This document shows, piece by piece, positions 63,753 to 64,000 of a DNA stretch of 64,000 nucleotides (within the stretch, counting starts at the first letter, position 1; each line of letters opens with the position of its first letter). The stretch lies in NCBI RefSeq assembly GCF_001552215.1, contig NZ_BCQT01000004.1, positions 62,001-126,000 on the forward strand. Direction: 5' to 3'. The stretch comes from Actinomadura macra NBRC 14102. GTDB taxonomy: Bacteria > Actinomycetota > Actinomycetes > Streptosporangiales > Streptosporangiaceae. A model generated the notes under the pieces. That model searched no databases, was not told the origin of the DNA, and saw only the letters and a list, made by a program, of their open reading frames with translations. The position numbers were made by a program, and so were the translations under genes.

Positions 63753-64000
63753 GGTGCGGGTTCCTCCAGTGCGGATGAGACGGGGTCACAGTGGGCGAGC
63801 TGGGCCAGCAGCCGGGCGCGTTGCGTCCAGTCGTGCCCGGCGGCGAACTCGCGGCGCCGGGCGAGCAGGTCCGGCACTGGCTCGGCCGCCAGTTCCTCCT
63901 CCACCGCGCGCAGGAACCCGCGCGGGGTGGACTCGGCCCTGATCAGCTCCCGCCCGCCGGGGAACGCACGCAGCCACCGGGTCGCGGGCAGGTCGGTCGA
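63749..64000 (-). CDS. C-terminal end of a probable glycosyltransferase (cut by window)
   Basis: 83 residues and a stop are visible. The end LARRREFAAGHDWTQRARLLAQL is typical of the last helices of GT1/GT4 glycosyltransferases. Its TGA overlaps the start of aminotransferase 2, so it belongs to the same EPS operon. The catalytic part is outside the window. Confidence 0.65.
   Translation of the reverse strand, partial: STDLPATRWLRAFPGGRELIRAESTPRGFLRAVEEELAAEPVPDLLARRREFAAGHDWTQRARLLAQLAHCDPVSSALEEPAP

Overview
This window is gene-dense, very GC-rich (roughly 70 % by eye) chromosomal DNA from a filamentous actinomycete. The signs are heavy G/C third-position use, many GTG starts, chains of ATGA/GTGA overlaps, a type II (aromatic) polyketide cluster and a large exopolysaccharide locus. 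A Thermomonosporaceae-like host such as Actinomadura is my guess only. I see no rRNA, tRNA, insertion sequence, phage or CRISPR array.

Layout. (1) 1-4046, minus: an unusual chaperone operon, a GrpE-like factor, a DnaK-like Hsp70 without the helical lid, and an Hsp70 whose lid is replaced by a von Willebrand A domain (cut by the window edge). (2) 4247-15770, minus: eight genes for uptake and breakdown of a polyamine-like amine: aldehyde dehydrogenase, class III aminotransferase, a PotDBCA-type ABC transporter, a kinase/M23/aminotransferase triple fusion and a YtcJ-like amidohydrolase. (3) 15972-22915, plus: a MarR regulator and a six-gene acyl-CoA operon. A near-identical 19-bp palindrome lies in both promoter regions around marR, so one regulator probably controls both operons. 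(4) 22971-26415: a DoxX-like membrane protein, a secreted Cu/Zn superoxide dismutase, an NAD(P)-binding protein and a secreted alpha/beta hydrolase.

(5) 26429-38686, minus: a type II PKS cluster. It holds ketoreductase, two ABM-type monooxygenases, a flavin hydroxylase, an anthrone-oxygenase-like membrane protein, a SchA/CurD-like protein, an amidohydrolase, a TcmI-like cyclase, a complete acyl-CoA carboxylase (AccDA fusion, BCCP, AccC), ACP, an aromatase fused to a cupin, KS-alpha and chain-length factor. The carboxylase probably supplies malonyl-CoA, KS/CLF/ACP build the chain, and KR, aromatase and cyclases fold it before oxidation. (6) 38931-43656: an OmpR-type response regulator, an MMPL exporter and a sensor kinase. 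An identical 14-mer lies in front of the regulator and of the exporter, suggesting a small regulon for product export or resistance. Between regulator and exporter lie a candidate structured RNA, a strong bidirectional terminator and three 16-bp tandem repeats. (7) 43954-45923: a NarL-type two-component pair and a small UspA-like protein.

(8) 45942-64000: an exopolysaccharide/capsule locus. It has a UDP-GlcNAc 2-epimerase and UDP-ManNAc dehydrogenase, an initiating sugar-phosphate transferase, a WecG/TagA-type glycosyltransferase, two Wzz-like proteins, Wzy- and Wzx-like membrane proteins, two DegT-type sugar aminotransferases, a NeuD/PglD-like acetyltransferase, further glycosyltransferases, a methyltransferase and putative surface proteins.
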